A DNA stretch of 64,000 nt from Rugamonas aquatica (GTDB taxonomy: Bacteria; Pseudomonadota; Gammaproteobacteria; Burkholderiales; Burkholderiaceae_D): NCBI RefSeq assembly GCF_009380215.1, contig NZ_WHUG01000004.1, positions 310,001-374,000 on the forward strand. The letters are read 5' to 3'. The notes beneath the pieces were generated by a model, which was not told the DNA's origin, made no database searches, and worked only from the letters and a program-made list of their open reading frames with translations. Position 1 is the first letter of the stretch. Each line of letters opens with the position of its first letter. Shown in pieces: positions 44,613 to 53,774 of this stretch. The position numbers and the translations under genes are program-made.

Positions 44613-45050
44613 ATGTCGGCAGCAAACCAAACCCTGGGCAAGGACATCCGCGTCGTCATCACGACGGCCACCGGCAACTTGAACATTCCCACCACGGCGA
44701 TCATGAAGTTCGACGCCCAACCCGTCACCACCGAGGAGAAGCGCACCGGCCTGGACGGCGAAGCGCGCCACACGGTCACGCACAACGGCTGGAAGGGCTC
44801 GTTCGAAATCGACCGCTTCGACAGCACGCTGGACGACTTCTGGGCCCAGGCCGAAGCCAACTACTACAACGGCATGAACGTGCCGTACGGCTTCATCCAG
44901 GAAACCATCCAGGAGCCCAACGGCGGCGTCTCGCAGTACCGCTATGAAAAAGTGGTCTACAAGCTGACCGAGCTGGGCGCCCGCGAAGGCGACAAGACCG
45001 TCAAGATGAAACTGGAATTCATGGCCTCGCGCCGCTTGAAAGTCCAGTAA
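44613..45050 (+). CDS. Tail tube protein (Mu-type)
   Basis: 145 residues from ATG 44613 (TTGGAGCGAC upstream). DIRVVITTATGNLNIPTTAI, FDAQPVTTEEKRTGLDGEAR and the LEFMASRRLKV ending match the Mu-like tail tube family. Follows the sheath as in all Mu- and P2-like tails. Confidence 0.88.
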   Translation: MSAANQTLGKDIRVVITTATGNLNIPTTAIMKFDAQPVTTEEKRTGLDGEARHTVTHNGWKGSFEIDRFDSTLDDFWAQAEANYYNGMNVPYGFIQETIQEPNGGVSQYRYEKVVYKLTELGAREGDKTVKMKLEFMASRRLKVQ

Positions 45051-45064
45051 GCCGCGTGCTGCAA

Positions 45065-45097
45065 GGCGCGCGGTCATACGGCCGCGCGCCATTTTTT
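45065..45097 (+). terminator. Strong hairpin with T tract before the chaperone gene
   Basis: GGCGCGCGG and CCGCGCGCC form a perfect nine-pair stem, then A and six T, ending 17 bases before the chaperone start. Confidence 0.6.
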
Positions 45098-45114
45098 ATC
45101 GAACAGGAACTGCA

Positions 45115-45474
45115 ATGAACAAACCAACTATTTCCATCGAGACGGTGTCGGACGACATCGTCAAGGCCGCCAATGCGGTCGCCACCGTCGTTGCGGGCGG
45201 CCTGCGCATCGGCCTGAAAAAACCGAACGTGCTGCGCCAGTACCAGATCGTCGAGACGGTCGGCGCCTCGGCCCGCAACGAAGTCTACATGGGCATGGTC
45301 ATGCCGCTGTTGTGGGTGACGCAGATCGACGGCGACGACCAGCCGCCGCCATCGACCAAGCGCGAGCTGGAAGCGCTGATCTCGCGCCTGGGCGAGGACG
45401 GCATCAGCGCCGTCATGAGCCACGTGGCGGAGCAGGCCGGCGTTGCCGTGTCCGAGGCCGCCGTAAAAAACTAG
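45115..45474 (+). CDS. Tail assembly chaperone (Mu gp41-like)
   Basis: 119 residues. Acidic/helical with LKKPNVLRQYQIVETVGASA and a C-terminal VSEAAVKN. The last sense codons GTA AAA AAC form the slippery heptamer A-AAA-AAC (45465-45471) one codon before TAG. A -1 slip extends the product to 176 residues. Binds the tape measure during tail assembly. Confidence 0.8.
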   Translation: MNKPTISIETVSDDIVKAANAVATVVAGGLRIGLKKPNVLRQYQIVETVGASARNEVYMGMVMPLLWVTQIDGDDQPPPSTKRELEALISRLGEDGISAVMSHVAEQAGVAVSEAAVKN

Positions 45475-45644
45475 CACGGAACCCCGCATTCGCCACGGTG
45501 GTGTACCTGGTGAAGAACGGGGTTCCGTTCGATGTGGCGCTGAGCCTGCCGGAAGAAGTCGGCACCGCCTGGGCCATCGCCCTGGGCGAGCAAGAGGGCG
45601 GCGAATTCGATTTCGCCGCGATGCGTTGGAAGCCCAGGAAGTAA
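45465..45644 (+). CDS. Frameshift extension of the chaperone
   Basis: In the -1 frame after the heptamer the sequence reads KKLARNPAFATVVYLVKNGV, then PFDVALSLPEEVGTAWAIAL and ends MRWKPRK. It is open to 45644, has no start codon of its own in the right place, and resembles the short C-terminal chaperone modules of contractile tails. The fusion is therefore the likely product. Confidence 0.75.
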   Translation, partial: KKLARNPAFATVVYLVKNGVPFDVALSLPEEVGTAWAIALGEQEGGEFDFAAMRWKPRK

Positions 45645-45667
45645 GGGCGCGATCTACAGGAGTTCCC

Positions 45668-47464
45668 ATGGCAGGACCATACATATCAATGATCAATCTG
45701 CGGCTGACAACCGAGACCGGCCAGGCGCTGATCGATCTCGCCAAGCGGCTCAAGGACGTCGACGACGCCGCCAACAAGACCAAGACCGGCATGGCCGGGC
45801 TGGAAGAGGCGTTCAAGAAAATCAAGGAGAAGGGCGCATTCGGCAAGAGCGTGGCTGGCGTGGGCATGGGCATGTTCGAACAGCTCAGGAAGCCGTATGA
45901 GGAAGCCGCCAAGGCAGCCCAGGCCCAGGCGAGTTTCGAGACGCTCAACCTGGGCGCGCAAGCCAACGCCGATGTCTACGCCAAGGCCGCCGCCGTGTCG
46001 CACCAGGTGCTGGGCAGCGGCATCGCCGACAACATCACCCGCGTGCGCGAACTGCATGGCGTGTTGGGCGATCTGCCGCAATCGCTGGCGCTGTCGGGCG
46101 ACTTTGCCCAGTACGCGTTCGCGGCCACCGCCGCCAATGGCGGCAAGGAGGTCGAGGGCCAGACCGTCAACGCCGCCAAGGCTTTGTCGCTGCGCGGCGG
46201 CAATCTGAGCGGCTCCGCACCGGCGCTGCGCGAGGAACTGGACCTGCAATCGCGGGTGAGTTTCGCCAGCGGCGGCAAGGTCGGCGGCGCGGAATTCGTC
46301 GCGGCAGGCAAGGCCGGCAAGCAAGCCTATCAGCACTACGACAAGGAATATTTGTACGGCCAGTTTTCCGCCTACATGGCGCAGACGTCCGGTGAAACGG
46401 CCGGCGCCAATGGCCAGGCCGCCTACGCGACGCTGGTCGGTGGCGGCATGGACGGCAAGGCCAAGGGCTTCCTGTCTCAGCTGGGCCTGTTGCAGACGCA
46501 GGGCAAGGGCCATCCCGGCCCCGCCGGCCTGAGCGCGGCCAACGCCGGGCTGATGGCGCAGCGGCCGGACAAGTTCATCGGCGAGGTGCTGGTGCCGGCC
46601 ATGCGCAAAAAATACGGCAAGATCGGCAACGAACAGATGGCGTCGCTGCTGGAGAAAAAATTCGACCAGCCGACCGCGCGCTTCCTGGGCGACCAGATCG
46701 TCAACCAGCCGCGCCTGCAAAATCAGGCGCAGGCCTACCAGAAGGCCAGCGGCTACGGCGGCGCCTACCAGAGCGCGCTGCAATCGCCAAAGGGCGCGGA
46801 AATGGCGGCGGCGCAGTCCTGGAAAAATCTGCTGACAGTGATCGGCACCGCCTACCTGCCGCGCGTCGTTGACGGCCTGACGTCGCTCGCGCACGGCCTC
46901 GACAAGCTGAGCGCGCTGCTGGAGGAGTATCCGGCGCTGACCACGGGGCTGGTCTACGGCTTTGGCCTGCTGGCCGGCGCGCTGGCGATCGGCGGCACCA
47001 TATCCATGGTGACTGCCAGCCTGGGTGGACTGGCTATGGCGGCCACCGCCATAGTTGCCTTGTCGACGCCTATCCTCCTGGTGGTGGCGGCAGTGGCCCT
47101 GCTGGGCGCCGGCCTGTACTTTTTACTGCGAAAGTCGCCTCCCAAGCCGGAGGCGCCGGATGCACATACACCGACCACGCGGGCGCCATTCGCCGCATCC
47201 GGGCCTTACCTGGCCGGCTCGGCGCCGCCGCCTGTGGGCACGCCGACGCCGGTCAAGCTGGCGCCCGGCGTGCCTTACCAGACCTTCAGCCCGGTGCCGC
47301 CGCCCATGCCGGCGCCGGTGTTCAAGGTCGAGAACAAGCTCGACTATCGCAACATCACCACCCGCATCTTCCAGGAGGCGGGCACGCGGATGGCGCGGCC
47401 ACCAACCGGCCCCAACACTCACGACGGCAGCATGCACGCGCCGTCGGTCGCTTACGCAGGATAG
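45668..47464 (+). CDS. Tape measure protein of the contractile tail
   Basis: 598 residues from ATG 45668 (ACAGGAGTTCCC upstream). N-terminal coiled coil (LIDLAKRLKDVDDAANKTKT), a helical middle and a hydrophobic block (about 420-490; LVYGFGLLAGALAIGGTISM, LVVAAVALLGAGLYFLL) followed by a Pro-rich tail. Short compared with phage tape measures in the first prophage: about 90 nm tail at 1.5 angstrom per residue, in the range of R-type particles. Confidence 0.85.
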   Translation: MAGPYISMINLRLTTETGQALIDLAKRLKDVDDAANKTKTGMAGLEEAFKKIKEKGAFGKSVAGVGMGMFEQLRKPYEEAAKAAQAQASFETLNLGAQANADVYAKAAAVSHQVLGSGIADNITRVRELHGVLGDLPQSLALSGDFAQYAFAATAANGGKEVEGQTVNAAKALSLRGGNLSGSAPALREELDLQSRVSFASGGKVGGAEFVAAGKAGKQAYQHYDKEYLYGQFSAYMAQTSGETAGANGQAAYATLVGGGMDGKAKGFLSQLGLLQTQGKGHPGPAGLSAANAGLMAQRPDKFIGEVLVPAMRKKYGKIGNEQMASLLEKKFDQPTARFLGDQIVNQPRLQNQAQAYQKASGYGGAYQSALQSPKGAEMAAAQSWKNLLTVIGTAYLPRVVDGLTSLAHGLDKLSALLEEYPALTTGLVYGFGLLAGALAIGGTISMVTASLGGLAMAATAIVALSTPILLVVAAVALLGAGLYFLLRKSPPKPEAPDAHTPTTRAPFAASGPYLAGSAPPPVGTPTPVKLAPGVPYQTFSPVPPPMPAPVFKVENKLDYRNITTRIFQEAGTRMARPPTGPNTHDGSMHAPSVAYAG

Positions 47465-47469
47465 ACATC

Positions 47470-48441
47470 ATGGCCAACACAGCATTTACCCTGACCCTGG
47501 GCAGCGAGACCTTCCAGGACTTTGAAATCCCAGAGAGCATCCCGCTCGGCGGCAAGCAGCAACTGGTGGCGCACCAGTTGCCCGGCGGCGTGCGCGTGGT
47601 GCAAGCGATGGGCGCCGAGGACGAAGCCATCCAATGGAGCGGCGTGTTCCTCGGCGCCACGGCGCTGCAGCGCGCCCGCGCCATCGACCTGATGCGGGTG
47701 GAAGGCAAGCCGCAGCAGCTGGCCTTCTTCGAGTACAAGTTCCGCGTCATCGTCAAGAGCTTCCAGTACAGCGTCGAGCAGCGCTACCGCGTGCGCTACA
47801 CGCTGGAGCTGGACGTGATCGAAGACAGCACCCGGCCGCGGCCGGCCGCCAAGGCCGCCGACCTGAACGCCGCCATCAGCGCCGACGCCGCCAAGGCCGG
47901 CGCCATCGCGGCCAAGGTCGGCGATCCGAAGCTGACCGGCTTGCTGAAGACGATGAACGACAGCATCAAGTCGGTCTCCGATTTCGTCCAGGCCGGCAGC
48001 AAGGCCATCAACGGCGTGCTGGAGCCGGTACGCGGCGTGGCCACGCAGGTCAAGGGCATGATCGCCGAGGCCGGCGCGACGCTGCAAACGGTGACGACGC
48101 TGGGCGGCATCCTGCCCAACAACCCGGTCGCGCAGCAAGCCGCCAGGCTGACCAAGCAGCTGGACGCGGCCGTTAAGCTCCCGGACCTGCACCAGTTGCA
48201 AGCCGTGGTCGGCCGCATCGAAGCCAACCTGACGCGCGCCTCGGGCGCGGTGACGTCCTTGCAGAAAGTGGTGGTCGGCGGCGAGAACCTGTTCAAGCTG
48301 GCCGCCAAAACCTACGGCGACGCCACTAAGTGGATCGCCATCGCCCAGGCCAACAAGGTCACGGACCCCAATGTGAGCGGGGTGCAGAGCGTGGCGGTGC
48401 CGCCGTCGCCGGTGGATAGCGGTGGAGCACCCGTCCAATGA
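47470..48441 (+). CDS. Tail/baseplate protein with LysM-like end (Mu gpN position)
   Basis: 323 residues. N-terminal domain SETFQDFEIPESIPLGGKQQ and YKFRVIVKSFQYSVEQRYRV, an Ala-rich helical centre, and a C-terminal LysM-like module (GGENLFKLAAKTYGDATKWI, then AIAQANKVTDPN). Located between tape measure and hub genes, the place of Mu gpN (DNA circularisation/baseplate). Overlaps the hub gene by four bases. Confidence 0.75.
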   Translation: MANTAFTLTLGSETFQDFEIPESIPLGGKQQLVAHQLPGGVRVVQAMGAEDEAIQWSGVFLGATALQRARAIDLMRVEGKPQQLAFFEYKFRVIVKSFQYSVEQRYRVRYTLELDVIEDSTRPRPAAKAADLNAAISADAAKAGAIAAKVGDPKLTGLLKTMNDSIKSVSDFVQAGSKAINGVLEPVRGVATQVKGMIAEAGATLQTVTTLGGILPNNPVAQQAARLTKQLDAAVKLPDLHQLQAVVGRIEANLTRASGAVTSLQKVVVGGENLFKLAAKTYGDATKWIAIAQANKVTDPNVSGVQSVAVPPSPVDSGGAPVQ

Positions 48442-49556
48442 TCAACCAGGCACAAGCAACCAATGGCGGCAGCCGGCCGCGCGGCATGGTGGTCGCCAAC
48501 GGCGTGCCGTTGAGCGGCGTCCACAGCTTCGAGGTGGTCAACAACGCCTTCTTCCAGGCCGACACCTTTCATCTGACCTTGCTGCTGTCGGCTCAGCCGC
48601 CCGGGCGCGGTGTGGATTTCTGGTCGCGCCAGGAGCAGCTGGAGCTGGAGTTCCTGCTGGGCTTCCCGGACGATCCGGACAACCCGCGCAAGTCCGACCT
48701 GACCAGCTTCCTGCTGGGCTGCGCCGACGAGATCGAGATCGACCCCGGCGCCAACACCATGGTGCTGACGGGCCGCGACCTCAGCGCCAGGCTGATCGAC
48801 TTCAAGCGCACCAAGGTGTTCAGCAGCGGCACGCTGGTGGCGTCCGATGTCGTCACCCAGATCGCCAAGGCGCAGGGCTTGACGCCGGTGGTGACGCCGA
48901 CCACGGTGGCGGCCGGCGGCTACTATCAGATCATCAAGGCGCTGGTGGCGTCGGACGTGACCTACTGGGACATCGTCACCAAGCTGGCGCAGTACGAAGG
49001 CTACCAGGCCTATGTGCGCGGACGCGAGCTGCATTTCGAGCCGCGCGTGGCCAAGAGCGCCGACCCGTACGTGCTGCACTGGCAAGCGCCGCCGGCCGAT
49101 GGCGGTGCGGCGGCGTCGAACGCGGTGCAGCTGAGCTTCCAGCGCAACCTGTCGCTGGCCAAAGATTTGCGCGTCAAGGTCTTGTCGTTCAACAGCAAGA
49201 CCAACCAGGCAGTCAGCGAAGTGGCCGAGCGCAAGCGCGTGCAACAGCAGGGCGGCGTGGTCGTGCCGTTCGGCGGCGAGCCGCAGGAATACGTGCGTAC
49301 CTTTCCCAATCTGGACGCCAGCCGGGCGCAAGCCAAGGCCAAGGCCATCCTGCAGGAATTGTCGGCGCACGAAATGAGCCTGTCGGCCGAACTGCCGGGC
49401 GATGTGCTGCTGATGCCCACCAGCCTGATCCAGGTGAGCGGCACCGGCAGCGCTTTCGACCAGGCGTATTACACGGCCTCGGTCACGCGCCAGTACGCCT
49501 ACGACGGCGGCTTCCGCATGAGCGTGGCAGCCAAGAACCAAACCCCGAACTCGTGA
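48438..49556 (+). CDS. Baseplate hub protein (Mu gp44/gpD-like)
   Basis: 372 residues. SFEVVNNAFFQADTFHLTLL, LTGRDLSARLIDFKRTKVFS and YWDIVTKLAQYEGYQAYVRG, then GTGSAFDQAYYTASVTRQYA, match the late control D/gp27-like hub family. It forms the baseplate centre on which the tube and spike assemble. Confidence 0.85.
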   Translation: MINQAQATNGGSRPRGMVVANGVPLSGVHSFEVVNNAFFQADTFHLTLLLSAQPPGRGVDFWSRQEQLELEFLLGFPDDPDNPRKSDLTSFLLGCADEIEIDPGANTMVLTGRDLSARLIDFKRTKVFSSGTLVASDVVTQIAKAQGLTPVVTPTTVAAGGYYQIIKALVASDVTYWDIVTKLAQYEGYQAYVRGRELHFEPRVAKSADPYVLHWQAPPADGGAAASNAVQLSFQRNLSLAKDLRVKVLSFNSKTNQAVSEVAERKRVQQQGGVVVPFGGEPQEYVRTFPNLDASRAQAKAKAILQELSAHEMSLSAELPGDVLLMPTSLIQVSGTGSAFDQAYYTASVTRQYAYDGGFRMSVAAKNQTPNS

Positions 49557-49570
49557 ACGGAGAACCTCGC

Positions 49571-50245
49571 ATGAACACACTCATCAACAGCATCCGGCTG
49601 GTGTCGCAGACGGCTGGGCAGGGCCTGGCGCGCACCCGCATCGGCACCGTCACCAGCTACGACCCCAACACCTACAGCGCCAAGGTGCTGCTGCAACCGG
49701 AGGGCGTGGAAATCGGCTGGCTGCCGATCACCAGCGCCTGGAGCGGCAATGGCTGGGGCCTGTTCAGTCCGCCCACTTCGGGCGACACGGTGCAGCTGGA
49801 ATTCCAGGAGGCCAGCATGGACGCCGGCCTGATCGTCGGTCGCTTCTACAGCGACCAGGCGCGGCCGTTGCCCGCGCCCAGCGGCGAGCTGTGGGCCGTG
49901 CACAAGAGCGGCGCGCAGTTCAAGCTGCTCAACAGCGGTGCAGCCTTGTTCAGCGACGGCCACGGCGCCAGCATCACGCTGAATGGCGACGGCAGCATCA
50001 CGTCGGCGGCGTCGAGCTGGAACCACAGCGGCACGTTCAAGCTCAGCGGTGACGCCACCATCAGCGGCAAGCTGGCTGTCAGCGCCGATGCCTCGATCAC
50101 CGGCAAGCTGGCCGTCAGCGGCGATGGCAGCGTCGATGGCAAGCTCACCGTCGGCGGCGATGTCCGGGGCGCCGGCGTCAGCCTGCGCACCCATACCCAT
50201 CCTGGCGTGCAGTCCGGCCCGGGGATGACGGGAGCACCGGTGTGA
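49571..50245 (+). CDS. Baseplate spike protein (gpV/Mu gp45-like)
   Basis: 224 residues. OB-fold N-terminus (LARTRIGTVTSYDPNTYSAK, SGDTVQLEFQEASMDAGLIV), then beta-helix repeats (SGDATISGKLAVSADASITG, GKLAVSGDG, GKLTVGGDV) and the typical RTHTHPGVQSGPGMTGAP end. The trimeric spike is the point that pierces the outer membrane. HTH-P motif suggests metal binding near the tip. Confidence 0.88.
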   Translation: MNTLINSIRLVSQTAGQGLARTRIGTVTSYDPNTYSAKVLLQPEGVEIGWLPITSAWSGNGWGLFSPPTSGDTVQLEFQEASMDAGLIVGRFYSDQARPLPAPSGELWAVHKSGAQFKLLNSGAALFSDGHGASITLNGDGSITSAASSWNHSGTFKLSGDATISGKLAVSADASITGKLAVSGDGSVDGKLTVGGDVRGAGVSLRTHTHPGVQSGPGMTGAPV

Positions 50246-50607
50246 GCGATCTTTCCCACTACATCGGCGGCGATCTGGCGCTGTCCGTCACCGGCGACCT
50301 GGCATTGAGCAGCGGCACGCTGGAAGGCCAGCAGCGCATCCTGCGGCGCCTGCTGACCAACGCCGGCGACTACCTCTGGCAGCTGGACTACGGCGCCGGC
50401 GCCTCGCAGGAAATCGGCAAGACGCTGGACGCCGGCCGCCTGCGCGCGCTGATCCGCGAGCAATTGTTTAACGAGGCCATCGTCTCACACCAGCCTGATC
50501 CGGTCATCCTGATCAGCCCTATCGACCATGGCATCAGCGTGCGCATCCAGTACGTCGATGCCGAGGTCCGGCAGCCGGTCAATCTGGCATTCAACATCAA
50601 CAGGTAA
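50242..50607 (+). CDS. Baseplate wedge protein (gpW/gp25-like)
   Basis: 121 residues. LEGQQRILRRLLTNAGDYLW, LDYGAGASQEIGKTLDAGRL and the RIQYVDAEVRQPVNLAFNI end fit the gp25/Mu gp46 wedge family. Four-base overlap with the spike gene. Confidence 0.82.
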   Translation: MSDLSHYIGGDLALSVTGDLALSSGTLEGQQRILRRLLTNAGDYLWQLDYGAGASQEIGKTLDAGRLRALIREQLFNEAIVSHQPDPVILISPIDHGISVRIQYVDAEVRQPVNLAFNINR

Positions 50608-50610
50608 GCC

Positions 50611-51729
50611 ATGACTATCACAACCAAAACCTTCTCCACGCTGGTTGCCGACCAGGTGGCCGCGATCCAGGCCAAGACGTCCAGCCTGATCGACTTCACC
50701 GTCGGCTCCATGCTGCGCGCGCTGGTGGAAACCAACGCCGCCCTCGGCCTGTGGCTGCAGGCCATCGCGGTGCAACTGCTGTCGACCATGCGCGCCGCGA
50801 CCGCCAGCGACGCCGACCTCGACAGCTGGATCGCCGACTACGGCCTGGCGCGGCTGCCGGCCTTGCCGGCGGTGGGCGCCGTCACCTTCGCCCGCTTCAC
50901 GCCGACCAGCCAGGCGCTGATTCCGTTCAGCACGCAAGTGCGCACCGCCGACGGCAGCCGCGGCTACACGGTCACGGCCGACAGCAACCATCCGGCCTGG
51001 ACGGCGGATGGCTATGTGCTGGCGGCCGGCGTGTCCAGCCTGACGGTGCCGGTGCGCGCCAACGTCGCCGAGGCGGCGGGCAACGCCGGCGCCGGCCAGG
51101 TCAGCGTGCTGTCGCAGGCGGTGACGTATGTCGACACCGTCAGCAACGCGCTGTCGTTCTCCGGCGGCGCCGATGCCGAAACCGACGCCGCGCTGCGAAC
51201 CCGCTTCGTGGTCTACATCGCCTCGCTGTCGCGCGCCACCCGGGCCGCGATCGGCTACGCGATCAGCTCGGTGCAGCCGGGCACGGTCTACACCATCACC
51301 GAGAACCAGCAGTACAACGGCACGGCCGATCTCGGCTACTTCTACGTGGTGGTGGACGACGGCTCCGGTGCGCCGTCGGCGGGCTTTCTCAACGCCGTCA
51401 GCAGCGCCATCGAAGCGGTGCGGGCGATCACCACGCGCTTCGGCGTGTACACGCCGGTGATCGTGCCGGTCGCCGTGTCGCTGGCGGTGACGCTGGCCGC
51501 CGGCTACGACACCGTCGCCACGCGCGGGCAAGTGCAGGCCGCGATCCAGAACTACATCAACGCGCTGGCGCTGGGCCAGACGCTGACCTACACCCGGCTG
51601 GCGCAGGTGGCGTATGACGCTACGCCCGGCGTCACCAACGTGACGGCGATGCAGCTCAACGGCGGCAGCGCCGACGTGGCGGTGACGGCGCGGCAGGTGC
51701 TGAAGTTCTCGACCGTGACGGTGTCCTGA
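50611..51729 (+). CDS. Baseplate assembly protein J (Mu gp47-like)
   Basis: 372 residues. DQVAAIQAKTSSLIDFTVGS, ATASDADLDSWIADYGLARL, the SGGADAETDAALRTRFVVYI region and ALGQTLTYTRLAQVAYDATP identify the baseplate J family, which links wedges to fibres. Very typical for Mu-type tails. Confidence 0.9.
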   Translation: MTITTKTFSTLVADQVAAIQAKTSSLIDFTVGSMLRALVETNAALGLWLQAIAVQLLSTMRAATASDADLDSWIADYGLARLPALPAVGAVTFARFTPTSQALIPFSTQVRTADGSRGYTVTADSNHPAWTADGYVLAAGVSSLTVPVRANVAEAAGNAGAGQVSVLSQAVTYVDTVSNALSFSGGADAETDAALRTRFVVYIASLSRATRAAIGYAISSVQPGTVYTITENQQYNGTADLGYFYVVVDDGSGAPSAGFLNAVSSAIEAVRAITTRFGVYTPVIVPVAVSLAVTLAAGYDTVATRGQVQAAIQNYINALALGQTLTYTRLAQVAYDATPGVTNVTAMQLNGGSADVAVTARQVLKFSTVTVS

Positions 51730-52307
51730 TGGCGGCCGGGGACAACGGCGACATCGTCGCCCGCCTGAAGGCCACGCTGCCGACCTGGTTCAGCGACAGC
51801 ACGCCGGTGCTGGACGCCTTGCTGTCCGGCTGGGCGGCGAGCTGGTCTTTTGTGTACGCGCTGCTGGCCTACGTCAAGCTGCAAAGCCGCTTGCTGACCG
51901 CCAGCGATGGCTGGCTGGACATGATCGCCGGCGACTTCTTCGGCCTCGGCTTGCAGCGTCAGGCGTACCAGACCGACCAGAGCTACCGGACGGCGATCCA
52001 GGCCAACATCTTCCGCGAGCGCGGCACGCGCGCCGGCGTGATCAAGCTGTGCCAGGACATCACCGGCCGCACGCCGATCCTGATCGAGTCGCGGCGACCG
52101 CAGGACTATGGCGCGTATGGCCAGCCCACCGGCTTCTACGGCCAGGGCCGCTACGGCACGCTGAGTACGACGCCGTACGAGTGCTTCGTCAAGGTGTACC
52201 GGCCGCTGTCGGGGACGCCGCAGTACGGCATCGCCGACGCCGACATCTACGCCGCCATCGACGCGGTACGGCCGCACAACGTGACGGTCTGGGTGCAGCT
52301 GCTGTAA
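51729..52307 (+). CDS. Tail protein I-like (Mu gp48-like)
   Basis: 192 residues. VARLKATLPTWFSDSTPVLD, LLTASDGWLDMIAGDFFGLG and QANIFRERGTRAGVIKLCQD are typical of the Mu gp48/DUF2313-like protein that connects the baseplate wedge to fibres. Overlaps gene J by one base. Confidence 0.8.
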   Translation: MAAGDNGDIVARLKATLPTWFSDSTPVLDALLSGWAASWSFVYALLAYVKLQSRLLTASDGWLDMIAGDFFGLGLQRQAYQTDQSYRTAIQANIFRERGTRAGVIKLCQDITGRTPILIESRRPQDYGAYGQPTGFYGQGRYGTLSTTPYECFVKVYRPLSGTPQYGIADADIYAAIDAVRPHNVTVWVQLL

Positions 52308-52330
52308 GGGCTGCTGCGTTTTTTTTAACA

Positions 52331-52354
52331 AGGCCGCTACCCGCGGCCTTTTTT
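52331..52354 (+). terminator. Hairpin with T tract before the fibre genes
   Basis: AGGCCGC-TACCC-GCGGCCT followed by T, ending 15 bases before the fibre gene. Confidence 0.55.
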
Positions 52355-52368
52355 CTTTCAGGAGCAGT

Positions 52369-53430
52369 ATGGATCGCGCAACTGTTTATAACGGCGAGGA
52401 ACTGATCGAGACCGACATTTTGAACGGCAACAAGTTCGCCATGATCGGTCTCGCCAAACTCGCCCAGGCCGTGCTGGGCACGGCGCCGGTGTTGCAAGGC
52501 CTGGCCTGCACACCGGGCACGGGCCTGACGGCGGCGATTGCCGCCGGCCAGGTGTATCAAATGGCGGCGGTCGATGCCACGCCGTATTCGTCGCTGGGCG
52601 TCGACTCGCGCCAGGTGCTGAAGCAGGGCATCCTGGCCGACCCGATCGCCGTGCCCGTTCCCGCGCCGGGCACGGCCGGCAAGTCGATCAACTATCTGGT
52701 GCAGGTGCAGTTCCAGGAGGTTGATACGGGGGCGCTGGTGCTGCCGTTTTATAACGCCAGCAATCCGGCTATACCGTACAGCGGTCCCGGCGGTTTGGGC
52801 ACGTCGAGCATGACCATCCGCAGCGGCAAATGCGCGGTGCAGGTTAAGGCAGGCGCGATGGCCAGCACCGGCTCGCAAGTCACGCCGACGCCCGACGCCG
52901 GCTGGATCGGCGCCTACAGCGTGCAGGTGGACTACGGCATGACCACGGTGCCGGCGCCGAACATCGCGCCGGTGGCGGGGGCGCCGTTCCTCACGCTGGC
53001 GCTGCCGCAGGCGGCGCCGCTGTCTCAGGTCCAGAACAATGGCCTGTGCTACGCCGTCGATGCCGGCGCGGCGAACGCCTACGCGGCCGCCTACAGTCCA
53101 GCGGTGACCGTGCTGACGGATGGCATGGTGCTGGAATTCAAGGCGGCCAACGCCAACACTGGCACCGCGACCTTTTCGCCCGATGGGCTGGCAGTCAAGG
53201 CAATTATTGGCGGCGCACATGCGCCGCTCCAGGGGGGCGAGATCGTTGCAGGCGGAGAGGTCGAGCTGATGTGGCACGCCACGCTGAATTCCTGGGTACT
53301 GCTGGGATGCACTGGCGGCGCGCTCCAAGTCGGAGCAGCAACGCAAAGTAGGCACGCCGTTTCACTCAGCCAGGTGCTGTCGCTGGTGGGCGGGATGAAT
53401 TCACTTTCTTATTTTATGGGACAACTCTAA
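52369..53430 (+). CDS. Tail fibre protein
   Basis: 353 residues, CAGGAGCAG upstream. The N-terminus (YNGEELIETDILNGNKFAMI) is the fibre attachment type of Mu-like tails. The rest is Ala/Gly-rich with VTVLTDGMVLEFKAANANTG, a stretch seen in many phage fibres, and ends LSQVLSLVGGMNSLSYFMGQ. First of a fibre cluster, likely the stalk carrying the propeller-like protein. Confidence 0.75.
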   Translation: MDRATVYNGEELIETDILNGNKFAMIGLAKLAQAVLGTAPVLQGLACTPGTGLTAAIAAGQVYQMAAVDATPYSSLGVDSRQVLKQGILADPIAVPVPAPGTAGKSINYLVQVQFQEVDTGALVLPFYNASNPAIPYSGPGGLGTSSMTIRSGKCAVQVKAGAMASTGSQVTPTPDAGWIGAYSVQVDYGMTTVPAPNIAPVAGAPFLTLALPQAAPLSQVQNNGLCYAVDAGAANAYAAAYSPAVTVLTDGMVLEFKAANANTGTATFSPDGLAVKAIIGGAHAPLQGGEIVAGGEVELMWHATLNSWVLLGCTGGALQVGAATQSRHAVSLSQVLSLVGGMNSLSYFMGQL

Positions 53431-53763
53431 ATGGCTACAGGACTTTTGGGAAAGGTCGCGCTCGCGGCGACCACCAACACGGCGGTGTACACCGTCACCG
53501 CGGGCAAGAGCGCGACCGCGAATATCCGTGTGATCAACCGCGACTTGATCAACTCGGTCACGCTGCGGCTCGCCATGTGTCCGCCAGGCTATACGGCCCC
53601 AGCGGCACCTGCCAATGCCGATTACATAGAGCCAATTGACTTGGTTCTGCCAGCCGGTGGTGTACTTGAGGAATCGGCGATGGCTATGAGTGCTGGCGAG
53701 GTCGTGGTGGCATATGCGAGCGCGGCCACCGTCACGGTTCGCGTTTATGGTTTTGAGAGCTAA
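53431..53763 (+). CDS. Fibre-associated protein
   Basis: 110 residues, beta-rich: TNTAVYTVTAGKSATANIRV and VIAYASAATVTVRVYGFE-type ending. It begins right after the fibre stop. Looks like a small beta-sandwich that could cap or link fibres; no family named. Confidence 0.5.
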   Translation: MATGLLGKVALAATTNTAVYTVTAGKSATANIRVINRDLINSVTLRLAMCPPGYTAPAAPANADYIEPIDLVLPAGGVLEESAMAMSAGEVVVAYASAATVTVRVYGFES

Positions 53764-53774
53764 GGAGAAAGTTT

